A stretch of DNA of 35,677 nucleotides from Clostridiales bacterium Firm_10 (GCA_001603025.1 LVAP01000005.1:1-35677), one strand, 5' to 3'. Counted from the stretch's first letter, positions 8,513 to 17,712 are shown. The notes: a model not told the origin generated them from the letters alone. Numbers and translations are program-made.

Positions 8513-9328
8513 TCACTGCTGCGCCGATTCCAGGAATCTGAATATCCTTTCGTTGAAATCGCCGGCCTCTTCGTAGGCGGCATGTCCCAGCCCCGGATAG
8601 ACGAACAGGCTGCTGCCGGGGATCCGCTCATGCAGCGCGTGCGCGGCCTGCGCGCCCACGACCCGGTCCTCCGCTCCGCCGACGATCAGCGTGGGGCAGG
8701 CGATCTTCGGCAGCTCGCCGAACGCGTCGAACCCGAGGATGGCCCGGGCGTTGACGATGAAGCGGCGGTAGTCCCTCGGCTTGCCGATGAGGCCGATGAA
8801 CGGATAAATGCGCCTGTACCGCCTGAGGAAACGCTCCGAATAGCTCGTCTCTGCCGTGTCGATCATCAGACGCCTGTGATCGCCCTGTTCGGCGAAGGTG
8901 ATCCATCGGCCGACGCAATCCCGGATCTCGGCGTTGGCCCGCGGCGCCGTGACCGCCAGCACCAGCCTTTCAACCATCTCCGGGTGGTCGATCGCCAGAT
9001 ATTGCGCGATCATTCCGCCCTGCGAAACGCCCATCACTTTCGCCCGGCCGATGCCGAGCGACCGCATGGCCGCCGCCAGGTCCGCCGCCATGCCGCGGAT
9101 CGAGTCGCCCTCCGTCAGCCCGTTTTTCCTGCTGAACATGTAAACCGTGTACCGGCCGAAAAACATCCGGTAGGGCGGCGCCAGCAGCAGGGCTTTTCCC
9201 GCCACGGTAGCCAGTCCGTCAGACAGGCCGGGAATGAGAACCAGCGCCTCGCTTCCGCGGCCGAAGGAGGCATAGCACATCTCCGTTCCGTCCATGGACA
9301 CGCGGCCGTTTTTTGCGTTCCAAATCAT
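8513..9328 (-). CDS. Alpha/beta hydrolase
   Basis: A 271-residue alpha/beta-fold hydrolase. The nucleophile elbow GVSQGG carries Ser102. The acid is probably Asp221 in GGAEDRVV and the base His249 in PGLGHAAYEE, giving the complete triad. LIPGLSDG early on would form the oxyanion hole. The ATG at 9328 has GGAG 7 bases upstream; the ATG at 9334 is only one base from that site. The length is ordinary for the family. The substrate cannot be told. It is the first gene of a two-gene operon with a SAM methyltransferase, which hints at modification or detoxification of a small molecule. Confidence 0.85.
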   Translation of the reverse strand: MIWNAKNGRVSMDGTEMCYASFGRGSEALVLIPGLSDGLATVAGKALLLAPPYRMFFGRYTVYMFSRKNGLTEGDSIRGMAADLAAAMRSLGIGRAKVMGVSQGGMIAQYLAIDHPEMVERLVLAVTAPRANAEIRDCVGRWITFAEQGDHRRLMIDTAETSYSERFLRRYRRIYPFIGLIGKPRDYRRFIVNARAILGFDAFGELPKIACPTLIVGGAEDRVVGAQAAHALHERIPGSSLFVYPGLGHAAYEEAGDFNERIFRFLESAQQ

Positions 9329-9407
9329 AGGCATGCTCCGTTCGCGCGCTCCCGCGCCGTTTTTTTCCAGGGCGGGACGCGCTGCCCGCCAAAGCTCCCG
9401 CAAACCA

Positions 9408-9436
9408 GTATACCACAGCGCTTCGGCTGGCGTAAA
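9408..9436 (-). promoter_or_regulatory. Sigma-A type promoter of the hydrolase-methyltransferase operon
   Basis: On the minus strand TTTACG (9436-9431), 17 bases, then TATACT (9413-9408), about 80 bases before the hydrolase start. It is arranged back to back with the promoter at 9484-9512. Confidence 0.6.
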
Positions 9437-9483
9437 GCGCATTCTTTTTTTGCGAAAACCGCTGCCAGCAGGCCGCCTCCCGC

Positions 9484-9512
9484 TTGCCATGGCGGGAATG
9501 TTTGTGTATAAT
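9484..9512 (+). promoter_or_regulatory. Sigma-A type promoter of the UroD-like pair
   Basis: TTGCCA (9484-9489), a 17-base spacer and a perfect TATAAT (9507-9512). It is one of the strongest consensus promoters in the window, about 80 bases before the ATG at 9592. Confidence 0.75.
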
Positions 9513-9591
9513 TATGAGGACGGGAAGATGAGAGGACCTGTATCTGGCGGACAGGAGCGGCGCAAGACACGCTGAAAGCGGGGGAATCCTC

Positions 9592-10821
9592 ATGGACGAA
9601 CGGAACGTGGTACGCGATCTGGCCCGGCGCTATGCGGAGGCCGCGTTTTCCGATGAGGCGAAGCGGAACGCCGCCAACTGGGGGCGGCTCAATGCGCTGG
9701 ACAGCGGCGCCCGCCCGCCGATCATACTCGACCAGCTGCCCTGGCATGAATTTGAAGGGGAAGAGGAGCTGCGGTGCCGGTGCGAGAGCCCGTTTTACCG
9801 CGGCATCGAGTCCTATTTCCGGGCCGAGCTGTTCCGCGTGCGCCATTTCGGCGCGGATCTCGTGCCGGCGCCGTATTATCCGTGCGAGAAGGTCTGCAGC
9901 GATACCGGCTGCGGCATATCCACCGTGACGCAGGATGAAACCGGGCACGAGGACGCGCAGACGCACCTCTACGAGGACCAGCTGCCGGATGAAGCTTCCA
10001 TCGGCAGGCTCAGGACGCCCGTCATCACCGCGCTGCCTGAGCAGACGGCAAGGAACAGGCTGGCGCTGGAGGAGGTTCTGGGCGATATCCTGGAGGTCAG
10101 GCCCACGGGCCGGATGATCTGGGCGGCGCTGTGGGACAGGATCACCTTCTGGAAAGGCGCGGAATCCGTGCTGTACGCGCTGATCGACGAACCGGCGTTT
10201 GTGCGCCGCCTGATGGCGCGCATGGTGGAGATCGAGATGAGCGTGATCGACCAGCTGGAGGCGCAGAACCTGCTGGCCGCCGGCCCGGGCACGAAGTGCC
10301 ACTGCATCGAAACATATGTCGACGAGGATCGGTGGCGCGCCATAGACCAGGCGCACATCCGCGCGTCCGACTGCTGGGTATCCGGCGCGGCGCAGATTTT
10401 TTCGGAAGTCTCACCGGCCATGCACGACGAATATGAGATCGAGTTCATGAAGCCGCTGTACGATCGGTTCGGCTGGGTGAACTACGGCTGCTGCGAACCG
10501 CTCGACCGGAAGATCGATATCATCCGCAAGCTGAAGACGGTGCGCGCGATTTCCGCCAGCCCGTGGACGAACGTGGAGCGCCAGGCGGAGGCCATGGGGA
10601 AGGACTACGTCATGCTCCGCAAGCCGAACCCGGCCTTTGTGGCTTCCGGCTATCCGGACAGAGAGGCCGTCGCCCGCGAGATTCGCCAGACGCTGCGCGC
10701 CTGCCGGCACAGCGGTACGCCGGTAGCCTTTGTGCTGAAGGACATTACCACGGTCAAAGGGCGGGTTGACTGCCTGACGGAATGGGTCGAGATTGCGCAA
10801 GCAGAGATCGAAAACAGCTGA
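9592..10821 (+). CDS. Uroporphyrinogen decarboxylase-like protein 2
   Basis: A 409-residue member of the UroD superfamily, longer than HemE (about 340-360 residues). The C-terminal half shows the (beta/alpha)8 pattern, with VNYGCCEPLDRK (Cys300, Cys301) where methyltransferase-type relatives carry metal-binding Cys, then ISASPWTNVE. A short cysteine-rich stretch near residues 102-110 (PCEKVCSDTGCG) is unusual. It is transcribed from the promoter at 9484-9512 and followed 14 bases later by a third UroD-like gene. A role in corrinoid or methyl-group transfer is inferred from the family. The absence of heme genes argues against HemE. Confidence 0.75.
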   Translation: MDERNVVRDLARRYAEAAFSDEAKRNAANWGRLNALDSGARPPIILDQLPWHEFEGEEELRCRCESPFYRGIESYFRAELFRVRHFGADLVPAPYYPCEKVCSDTGCGISTVTQDETGHEDAQTHLYEDQLPDEASIGRLRTPVITALPEQTARNRLALEEVLGDILEVRPTGRMIWAALWDRITFWKGAESVLYALIDEPAFVRRLMARMVEIEMSVIDQLEAQNLLAAGPGTKCHCIETYVDEDRWRAIDQAHIRASDCWVSGAAQIFSEVSPAMHDEYEIEFMKPLYDRFGWVNYGCCEPLDRKIDIIRKLKTVRAISASPWTNVERQAEAMGKDYVMLRKPNPAFVASGYPDREAVAREIRQTLRACRHSGTPVAFVLKDITTVKGRVDCLTEWVEIAQAEIENS

Positions 10822-10835
10822 GGAGCGCAAAACCG

Positions 10836-11885
10836 ATGGAAGTGAATTCAACGGTGGAAAGCAGGCCGCCTCTTTCGAGGGAGGCGCTTCGCAGGGTTAT
10901 TGAAGGGCGCGGACACGCGGATCGCGTGCCGCTCATGGTGCATTTCTGGGTGTCGCCCGGCGCGTTTGGAGAGCGGAGCGGAGACGTGTCCCGGCTGCTC
11001 GCAGGGTACCCCATGGACATGCAGGCAATCTGGTTCAAAATTCCCGCCGTGGACGAGGCGCCCGCCGATGATCCCTCGTACCGCTGGAACTGGTGCGATG
11101 CGGCCAGCCGGGGGCGCGCGCTGGATAACGCGGGCTTCCTCGACAGCTGGGAAGACGACCTGGCCCCCCTGCTCACCGACTTTCCCAGCGCCGACTATCC
11201 GGGCCTGACGGCGGATAACCCGCCCGGAGACGGGCGCTATCGCCTGGGCTGCTGGTGGTATTTCTTCTTTGAACGCTTCTGGAGCATCCGCGGGATGGAA
11301 AACGCGCTGACAGATTTCTATCTCTGCCCTGACGAGGTGCACGCCCTGTTCGGCAGGCTGACGGATTTCTACCTGCGCATGATCGAGCGGGGCCGCAGCG
11401 AGCTGAAACTGGACGGCATCTTTACCAGCGACGACCTGGGCACCCAGACCAGCACCTTCTTTTCGCCGCAGGTGTTCGACGAGTTCTTCGCGCCGTATTA
11501 TAAAAAAGTCATCGACAGGACCCACGAGCTCGGCATGCACTTCTGGCTGCACACCTGCGGCAACATCGAGGCATTCCTGCCGCGGTTTATCGACCTGGGC
11601 GTCGACGTGCTCCATCCCATCCAGAAGTACACCATGGATGAGCGCCGCATCGCCAAAGCCTACGGCGACAGGATCACCATCTGGTCCGGCTTCGACGTGC
11701 AGCGCATCATTCCCTACGGCAGCCCGGAGGATGTGCGCCGTGAGGTGCGTGCCCTGATCGACGCCTACCGGCGCGACGACGGCCGTTTCATGCTGACGCT
11801 GGGCAACGGCGCGACGCCCGATACACCCCTGGCGAGCCTGGCCGCGCTGCTTGACGAGGCGTACCGCTACGGGCGGTTTGACTGA
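10836..11885 (+). CDS. Uroporphyrinogen decarboxylase-like (MtaA/CmuA-type) protein 3
   Basis: A 349-residue UroD-family protein and the most canonical of the three here. It carries HFWLHTCGNIEAFLP (His239, Cys241), the His-x-Cys-Gly zinc motif typical of MtaA/MtbA-type corrinoid:thiol methyltransferases, and a C-terminal LTLGNG motif. AGGAG at 10821-10825 lies 10 bases before the ATG at 10836. An earlier in-frame ATG at 10782 would overlap the preceding gene and has no support. The preceding UroD-like gene stops at 10821, so the two are co-transcribed. A corrinoid-binding protein, usually needed as methyl carrier, is not seen in the window. Confidence 0.8.
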   Translation: MEVNSTVESRPPLSREALRRVIEGRGHADRVPLMVHFWVSPGAFGERSGDVSRLLAGYPMDMQAIWFKIPAVDEAPADDPSYRWNWCDAASRGRALDNAGFLDSWEDDLAPLLTDFPSADYPGLTADNPPGDGRYRLGCWWYFFFERFWSIRGMENALTDFYLCPDEVHALFGRLTDFYLRMIERGRSELKLDGIFTSDDLGTQTSTFFSPQVFDEFFAPYYKKVIDRTHELGMHFWLHTCGNIEAFLPRFIDLGVDVLHPIQKYTMDERRIAKAYGDRITIWSGFDVQRIIPYGSPEDVRREVRALIDAYRRDDGRFMLTLGNGATPDTPLASLAALLDEAYRYGRFD

Positions 11886-11953
11886 CCGGGGGAGGAAAAT
11901 CTGCGCAGGCCGCATGGAAGGCCTGTGCCGTTATGGCTGCGTTATTGGATATG

Positions 11954-11962
11954 TGTTATACT
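11954..11962 (+). promoter_or_regulatory. Extended -10 promoter of the LRR-GH92 genes
   Basis: TGTTATACT gives a near-consensus -10 (TATACT, 11957-11962) with the TGN extension directly in front. This type of promoter can work without a good -35, and none is seen. It lies 75 bases before the LRR gene. Confidence 0.5.
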
Positions 11963-12037
11963 GACTGTGCGGCCGGGCGCTTGGATCCGGCACGCAATGT
12001 CTGATTGAACCTGTTGCATCGTTTGAAGGGAAGGCAA

Positions 12038-13912
12038 ATGAAGCGGAGAACGGATGGCGGAATGAACAGAGACCGCGGTACGGATGAACAGGAGCGGCGC
12101 GTGCCTGAACAACTGGGCAGTGCGCTGGCGCTGGCCATACTGGCGCTGGCGCTGGGCGCGCTGGCTTTCGGGCTGGGATCAGGCCCGGCGGCCATCATAA
12201 TGGGCGCGGCGGCGGCGGTGGCGCTGCTGACGGCGCTGATGCTTTGCATGCGCCGCTTTGTGTCGTGGCTTGCGGGCCTCCTGTTCGTGGTGGATGTGGT
12301 CTGCGTCATACTGATCGCAGTGCACCTCATTGGCAACGGCTATACGTGGGTGGGCGGCCGTCTTGTGCCGCGTTATGCGCTCACGACATCCCTGAAGGTG
12401 ACGTATGCCTACCCGGAGCATTTCGACGGCATGACAGGCCTTCAGACGGTGGACATGCGCGGCTCGACGGTGACGGATTTTTCGCCCCTCTACAACAAGA
12501 CGGCGCTGACAGATTTGGACGTGCGCGAAAACTACGCCTTTACGCAGGCGGAGCACGACGCGCTCTGCGAGGCGCTGCCCGGCTGCAGCGTGCGCTGGAG
12601 CGTTCCGGCGGGCGACGGATTCTTCGACAGCGAACAGCGCGACGTGGACTTACGGGCGTTTTCCCTCAGTGTCGATGAACTGAAGTCGCTGCTCGACCGC
12701 TATCCCGACAGGCATTTCTCCTACGCGGTGCCCCTGCTGGGCAGGCTGTTCGATTCGGAGAGCGAGACGCTGAACCTGCGGGGCGCCCCGGCTGACGCCG
12801 ACGCGGTGCGCCAGGCGCTGCCGCTGCTGCCAAAGGTGCGGGAAGCTGACCTGCGCGGCCTGCCGGCTTCCGTCGAAACCATTGCCTCGCTGTGGGACGC
12901 CCGGCCGGACATCCATTTCATATTCAGCTGCGAGATCCCTTCCGGCGCCATGACCACCGAGGACAGCGAGATGACGGTGGCCGGCAGCTATGAAGACCTG
13001 CTCGCCTGCCTGGCCTATGTGCCGTACATGCCCAACCTGACGCGGATCGACGCGAGCGCGGCCGAGCTGAGCGAGGCGGAGATCGAGGCCGTCCAGGCGG
13101 GCGGATACGCGGCGGAGTTCGTCTACGGCATCGAGGCGTTCGGCCGGCGGATCTCCAGCGCCGACACCGAACTGGACCTGGACGGCACGGTCATTTCCGG
13201 GGTAGAGGAGGTGGAACGCTGCCTGGCCAGCCTGCCGAACCTGAAGCGAATCTCGATGTGCGGCTGCGGCCTCAGCGATGAGGAGATGGGCCGGCTGTTC
13301 GACACTTACCCGGACGTCAGGTTCGTGTGGTGGGTGTCTTTCGGCCGCTATACGCTGCGCACGGATGCCACGGCGTTCACCACGGACCTGTGGGACGGCA
13401 ATGATTTCAACTATACATCCGAAACCTTCGCGCCGCTGCGCTACTGCGCCGACCTGATGATGCTCGACCTGGGACACAACCGGATCACGAGCCTCGAAGC
13501 CTTCCGCGGCCTGACAAAGCTGCGCGTGCTGATTCTGGCTGACAACAACATTACGGACATTTCCCCGCTGGCGGACATGATGGACCTGGAATACGTTGAA
13601 CTGTTCCTGAACCGCATCACCGACCTGACGCCGCTGGCAGACAAGAAAAACCTGGTCGACCTGAATTTGTTCTACAACCCGCTGGAGGGAACCTCTGAGG
13701 TTCTGGAATCCATGACGTGGCTGAAGCGGCTTTGGGTCGGCAAGTGCCACCTGGATGAGGAGCAGCTGGAACGGCTGCGCCAGGCTCTGCCGGACACGCA
13801 GATCGTGACGGGCGGCCACAGCTCCACCGGCAATGGCTGGCGCGTGCATTCGCATTACAATACGCTCAAACGGATGTATGAGACGGGCGCCTACATTCCC
13901 TTTGATGAATAA
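12038..13912 (+). CDS. Membrane protein with extracytoplasmic leucine-rich repeats
   Basis: A 624-residue protein. A charged, Arg-rich N-terminal tail precedes three or four hydrophobic segments (about residues 27-95, Ala/Leu-rich), and the remainder is soluble. The C-terminal part (about 470-590) has clear SDS22/internalin-type leucine-rich repeats such as LRVLILADNNITDISPLADM. Degenerate repeats reach back to the membrane region (LQTVDMRGSTVTDFSPL). The ATG at 12038 has AAGGGAAGG 3 to 12 bases upstream; a TTG at 12005 lacks a site. Leucine-rich repeats usually bind protein or glycan. A role as a surface receptor or scaffold is inferred only. The GH92 gene follows after 40 bases, probably in the same transcript. 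Confidence 0.75.
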   Translation: MKRRTDGGMNRDRGTDEQERRVPEQLGSALALAILALALGALAFGLGSGPAAIIMGAAAAVALLTALMLCMRRFVSWLAGLLFVVDVVCVILIAVHLIGNGYTWVGGRLVPRYALTTSLKVTYAYPEHFDGMTGLQTVDMRGSTVTDFSPLYNKTALTDLDVRENYAFTQAEHDALCEALPGCSVRWSVPAGDGFFDSEQRDVDLRAFSLSVDELKSLLDRYPDRHFSYAVPLLGRLFDSESETLNLRGAPADADAVRQALPLLPKVREADLRGLPASVETIASLWDARPDIHFIFSCEIPSGAMTTEDSEMTVAGSYEDLLACLAYVPYMPNLTRIDASAAELSEAEIEAVQAGGYAAEFVYGIEAFGRRISSADTELDLDGTVISGVEEVERCLASLPNLKRISMCGCGLSDEEMGRLFDTYPDVRFVWWVSFGRYTLRTDATAFTTDLWDGNDFNYTSETFAPLRYCADLMMLDLGHNRITSLEAFRGLTKLRVLILADNNITDISPLADMMDLEYVELFLNRITDLTPLADKKNLVDLNLFYNPLEGTSEVLESMTWLKRLWVGKCHLDEEQLERLRQALPDTQIVTGGHSSTGNGWRVHSHYNTLKRMYETGAYIPFDE

Positions 13913-13952
13913 AGGCCGGCTGCCCGCGCGCGGCCCGGAAAAGGAGAAGAGC

Positions 13953-16031
13953 ATGATCCACTGTTCTGATTGGGTTGATCCCTACATCGGCACGATTTCC
14001 TATCTTCTGGCGACGACACAGCCGCTGGTTCACCTGCCTCACAGCATGGCGCAGATCCGCCCCCAGACGGATGAGGCCATCCGGGATCATTACCTTGCGC
14101 CCGTCATCCATGGCTTTCCCATGAACAAAGGCGCCGTCATGCCCGACGCGGGCGACGATCCCCATTTCGAGTCCCATTACGATCACGATTTTGAAGAAGT
14201 GCGCTGCTACAGGGGCGAGGTGCTGCTGGAAGACAGCGGAATCCGGGCCGGATACACCGTCACCGAGCGCTGTGCGCTCTATCGCTTCCGCTTTCCCGGA
14301 AGAGGGAAGGCCTGGCTTCGCATGAAGCTGGACGGCGAAGGAAAGCTGAACTTTGAAAACGGCGTCGTCCGGGGCGAAGAGGTCTGGATGGGCGTGCCCT
14401 GCTGTTTCGCGGCGACCTTGTCTGAGCCGCCGAAAACATGTGACGCCAATGGCGGCGCGCTGGTGATGAGCTTTCCGGAAGGCTGCGAGCTGATCGTGAA
14501 GGTCGGCTTTTCCTACATTGACGCCGCGCAGGCGGAGGACAACCTGCGCCGGGAGGCCGCGGCGCTCAGCTTTGAGCAGGCGGCCCTGCGCGCCCGGGAT
14601 ATCTGGGACGCCGCACTCAGCCGCATTGAAGTGACCGGCGGCACGGAACAGCAGAAGCGCATCTTCTACACCTCGCTCTACCGCGTGTTTCAGCGCATGA
14701 TCAACATCGGCGAATACGGCCGCTATTACAGCGCTTATGACCACCGGGTGCACGAAGACGCGCGCGATTTCTACGTCAACGACGGCATCTGGGACACCTA
14801 CCGCACCGCGCATCCGCTGCAGCTGCTGCTGGAGCCGGAGCGGCAGATGGACATTATTGATTCCTATCTGCGCATGTACAGCCAGTCCGGCCGGATGCCG
14901 ACCTTCCCACACCTGATGGGCAGCCGGGCGGTGATGATCGGCAAGCATTCCACCGCCATGATTGTGGATGCCTACATGAAGGGCTGCCGCGGTTTTGACA
15001 CTGAGCTGGCCTGGAAGGCCATGGTCACGAACGAGGAGAAGGAAACCAAACTGCCCTGGTCGTCCGGACCTGTCAATGAATTCGACGAGTGTTATTTCAG
15101 GAACGGTTTTTTCCCGGCCCTGCCGGAGGGGAAAGCCGAATGGCTCTCTCAGGCACATCCCTTCGAGAGGCGGCAGTGCGTGGCGGTGACGCTTGAAACC
15201 TGCTATGACGAGTGGTGCCTGGCGCAGTTCGGCGCCGCGCTGGGCAAGCCGGAGGCAGATGTCTACGCGCGCCGCGCAGGCAACTACCGGAAAGTATTCA
15301 ATCCGGAGACTGGCTTCATGTCGCCGCGGCTGGCCAGCGGGGAATGGGTGCCCGGTTTCGATCCCAGGCTGTCCGGCGGGCAGGGCGGGCGCGCCTATTT
15401 TGCCGAATGCAACAGCTGGACCTATACGCTGCACGTCCAGCACGACATTGAAGGACTTGCGGCGCTGATGGGCGGTCGGCAGGGGCTGGGGAAATACCTC
15501 GACAGGATGTTCGTGGAGCAGTACGGCACCAGCAAATATGCCTTCCTGGGCCAGTTCCCGGATTCGACCGGCCTGATGGGCCAGTTCTGCATGGGCAACG
15601 AGCCCAGCTTCCACATTCCGTATCTGTATAACTACACAGGCCAGCCATGGAAAACCCAGCGCAAGCTGCGGGAGATCATGAAAATCTGGTTCAACGACAG
15701 CCCGATGGGCCTGTGCGGCGACGAGGACGGCGGCGCCATGTGCGGCTGGTACGTCTTCTCCGCCATGGGCTTCTATCCCGTGTGTCCCGGCCGGCCGGAT
15801 TACGACGTAGGCAGTCCCCTCTTTGAGGAAGCGCGCGTGCACCTGCCCGGCGGAAAGACATTCACCGTACGCGCGGAGAACAACGGCCCGAAGGCGAAGT
15901 ACATCCAGTCGGCTGATCTGGATGGGAGGCCCTTCAATACGACGCGCCTGGCGCACGCGGATGTCATTTCCGGCGCGACGCTGACGCTGAAAATGGGCGA
16001 ACGGCCCAACAGGGATTGGGCTGCCCGGTAA
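13953..16031 (+). CDS. GH92 alpha-mannosidase, cytoplasmic type
   Basis: A 692-residue calcium-dependent exo-alpha-mannosidase of family GH92. The catalytic-acid motif GNEPSFHIPYLYNYTG contains Glu550. The downstream CGDEDGGAMCGWYVFS (acidic residues 590-592) corresponds to the general-base loop GNDDxG of known members. FYPVCPG is also a family hallmark. AAGGAG lies 6 bases before the ATG at 13953. No signal peptide is present, whereas many characterised GH92 enzymes of Bacteroides are secreted or periplasmic, so it probably acts on imported oligosaccharides. Length is normal. It follows the LRR gene and ends at a strong hairpin. Confidence 0.92.
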   Translation: MIHCSDWVDPYIGTISYLLATTQPLVHLPHSMAQIRPQTDEAIRDHYLAPVIHGFPMNKGAVMPDAGDDPHFESHYDHDFEEVRCYRGEVLLEDSGIRAGYTVTERCALYRFRFPGRGKAWLRMKLDGEGKLNFENGVVRGEEVWMGVPCCFAATLSEPPKTCDANGGALVMSFPEGCELIVKVGFSYIDAAQAEDNLRREAAALSFEQAALRARDIWDAALSRIEVTGGTEQQKRIFYTSLYRVFQRMINIGEYGRYYSAYDHRVHEDARDFYVNDGIWDTYRTAHPLQLLLEPERQMDIIDSYLRMYSQSGRMPTFPHLMGSRAVMIGKHSTAMIVDAYMKGCRGFDTELAWKAMVTNEEKETKLPWSSGPVNEFDECYFRNGFFPALPEGKAEWLSQAHPFERRQCVAVTLETCYDEWCLAQFGAALGKPEADVYARRAGNYRKVFNPETGFMSPRLASGEWVPGFDPRLSGGQGGRAYFAECNSWTYTLHVQHDIEGLAALMGGRQGLGKYLDRMFVEQYGTSKYAFLGQFPDSTGLMGQFCMGNEPSFHIPYLYNYTGQPWKTQRKLREIMKIWFNDSPMGLCGDEDGGAMCGWYVFSAMGFYPVCPGRPDYDVGSPLFEEARVHLPGGKTFTVRAENNGPKAKYIQSADLDGRPFNTTRLAHADVISGATLTLKMGERPNRDWAAR

Positions 16032-16049
16032 GATATGACTTTCGGTGTG

Positions 16050-16095
16050 CGCGGGCCTTCCCGGAAGGGAAGGCCCGCGTGTTGTCTGCTTGTTT
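16050..16095 (+). terminator. Terminator of the GH92 gene
   Basis: A perfect 13-bp stem (16050-16062 with 16067-16079) closed by a GGAA tetraloop, followed by the T-rich run TGTTGTCTGCTTGTTT. It begins 18 bases after the GH92 stop codon. Confidence 0.85.
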
Positions 16096-16122
16096 CATCC
16101 GGCCCGGTAAGGGAAGATCCCG

Positions 16123-17634
16123 TCAGCGGATTTCGATGACATTGACGGAATGGGGCGGCAGCGGGACCATGCCGCCGAAGGGCTGCCAGTCGGAGACGGT
16201 CACGCCGACTTCCGTCCTGCCGATGTCGTTATAGGCGTCGGGCGAGGGGCCGTTGAGGGTGTGAATCCGCACTTCCCGGCCCACGTCGTCCAGCAGCGCC
16301 AGCGCCAGCGTCTGTTCGGCGGCGGGGTCCTTGTTGAGCGCGGCGATAGCATAACCGCCTTCGCCGCAGGTGACGACGGCGTCGACCGTGTCGACCGTCC
16401 GTTCGTGTCCGTCGACCAGGCCGCTCATCCTGGGCGCGCCCTCCGTCCAGCAGTCCAGCACCGTTTCCTTCAGGAGGTTTGCGTACAGCTCGAATACGAA
16501 GAACTGCGGGCGCAGCACGATGCCGTCCCTGTGGGTGAAGATGGCGCCCCGTGTGTTGACAACGGGGGAGAAGCAGGCCATCTTCACCAGATCGCAGTTG
16601 CGCAGGCAGGTGTTGAGGAAGGCACCGGAGAAGACAGCGTCGGCCATGGTGTAAATGGCGTTGCTGTCGTTCCTGTCGCGCGGGCCGATGACCTGTTCCC
16701 GATAGAAGGTATCATCCTCATGGCGCTTGGCATCCCGGTTCCAGATGTCGATGACGTTGGGGTGATACCAGCCGCGCAGGTTCCATTCGTCATAGGCGAC
16801 GCGGATTTTCCCCTCAAGCCCCAGCGCCGTGAGATATGCGCGCGCACGGTTGATGGCGCCGCTGATCTCCTCGCCGGTGCGCAGCATCACAGTGCGGTAG
16901 TCGTTATACGTGACGCCGTCCGGCGAGCCGTTCCAGTAGCCGTGTAGGGAAATCCAATCCAGGTACTGTCCCGCGGCGCGCAGCAGGCTGAGGTTCCAGT
17001 CGAGGTCGTCGATTGAGGCGGCGGAAAGCTGGATGGTCGGATCCACACGGAGCATCATCTTGGCTGATTCGCGCACGAGGCGGCCCCACTCCGCGGCGTC
17101 CTTGGCGCCGATTTCGTGCCCGCCCCAGTTCTCGTTGCCGATGCTCCAGAACTTCACGCCGTGGGGCTCCGGGGAACCGTTGGCGATCCGTTCGCGGGCG
17201 AAGCGGCCCATGCTGCGCAGGTTGCAGTATTCCACCCAATCGCTCATGTCCTGGGCCGTTCCCGTGCCGGCATTGGTGCAGATGTAAGGCTCGCAGCCGA
17301 TTTTCCGGCACAGCCTGACGAATTCATCGGTGCCGAAGGCGTTTGATTCTTCCACCCGCCATGCCTTGTCGTAGGTGGGAATGCGCTCCCGGCCCACGCC
17401 GGCGCGCCAGTCGTAGGCGGAAACGTAGCAGCCGCCCGGCCAGCGGATGATCGGCGTTTTGATGCGGCGCAGCGCCTCGATTACGTCTGCGCGGAAGCCG
17501 TCTTCATCGGCAAAGCGGGAGGCCGGGTCATACACGCCTCCGTAAATCTGACGGTGGAAGTGCTCCAGGAAATGGCCGTACAGCATCCTGTCGGCCTGGC
17601 CCAGCGCATGTCTGGGGCTGAAGGTTATCTTCAT
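16123..17634 (-). CDS. GH51 alpha-L-arabinofuranosidase
   Basis: A 503-residue retaining arabinofuranosidase that removes terminal arabinofuranose from arabinan, arabinoxylan or arabinogalactan oligosaccharides. The N-terminal RWPGGCYVSAYDWR, the acid/base Glu168 in SIGNEN and the nucleophile Glu283 in YDEWN are all in place. A C-terminal beta-sandwich (about 400-503) ends in the usual PPHSVNVIEI. There is no signal peptide, as is normal for cytoplasmic GH51. AAAGGAGC lies 6 bases before the ATG at 17634. The size matches the family. With GH127 and GH105 in the same window it points to pectic side-chain use. Confidence 0.95.
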   Translation of the reverse strand: MKITFSPRHALGQADRMLYGHFLEHFHRQIYGGVYDPASRFADEDGFRADVIEALRRIKTPIIRWPGGCYVSAYDWRAGVGRERIPTYDKAWRVEESNAFGTDEFVRLCRKIGCEPYICTNAGTGTAQDMSDWVEYCNLRSMGRFARERIANGSPEPHGVKFWSIGNENWGGHEIGAKDAAEWGRLVRESAKMMLRVDPTIQLSAASIDDLDWNLSLLRAAGQYLDWISLHGYWNGSPDGVTYNDYRTVMLRTGEEISGAINRARAYLTALGLEGKIRVAYDEWNLRGWYHPNVIDIWNRDAKRHEDDTFYREQVIGPRDRNDSNAIYTMADAVFSGAFLNTCLRNCDLVKMACFSPVVNTRGAIFTHRDGIVLRPQFFVFELYANLLKETVLDCWTEGAPRMSGLVDGHERTVDTVDAVVTCGEGGYAIAALNKDPAAEQTLALALLDDVGREVRIHTLNGPSPDAYNDIGRTEVGVTVSDWQPFGGMVPLPPHSVNVIEIR

Positions 17635-17683
17635 GGAAAAGCTCCTTTCATTCCGGCGGCGCGGTCTTTTGTTCCGCAGCCTG

Positions 17684-17712
17684 TAGACTTATCCGGGCGG
17701 GCATGGTATAAT
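17684..17712 (+). promoter_or_regulatory. Sigma-A type promoter of the tdk genes
   Basis: TAGACT (17684-17689), 17 bases, and a perfect TATAAT (17707-17712). The bases TATAATA also read TATTATA on the other strand, so the same A/T core could help start the divergent GH51 gene, although no good -35 is seen for that direction. Confidence 0.6.

Noticed and set aside
9335-9591. Riboswitch in the divergent hydrolase-UroD gap
   Set aside because: The gap holds two sigma-A promoters and short leaders. I could not recognise a cobalamin or SAM riboswitch core.
3191-11885. UroD-like genes as heme-pathway hemE
   Set aside because: All three are divergent, with different Cys/His motifs. There are three copies and no other heme genes nearby.
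11886-11953. Hairpin after the third UroD-like gene as a terminator
   Set aside because: GCGCAGGCC and GGCCTGTGC can pair, but no T-run follows and one pair is G-T, so it was not called.
13866-15956. 696-codon minus-strand frame opposite GH92
   Set aside because: GH92 catalytic motifs are complete on the plus strand; the antisense frame has no recognisable features.
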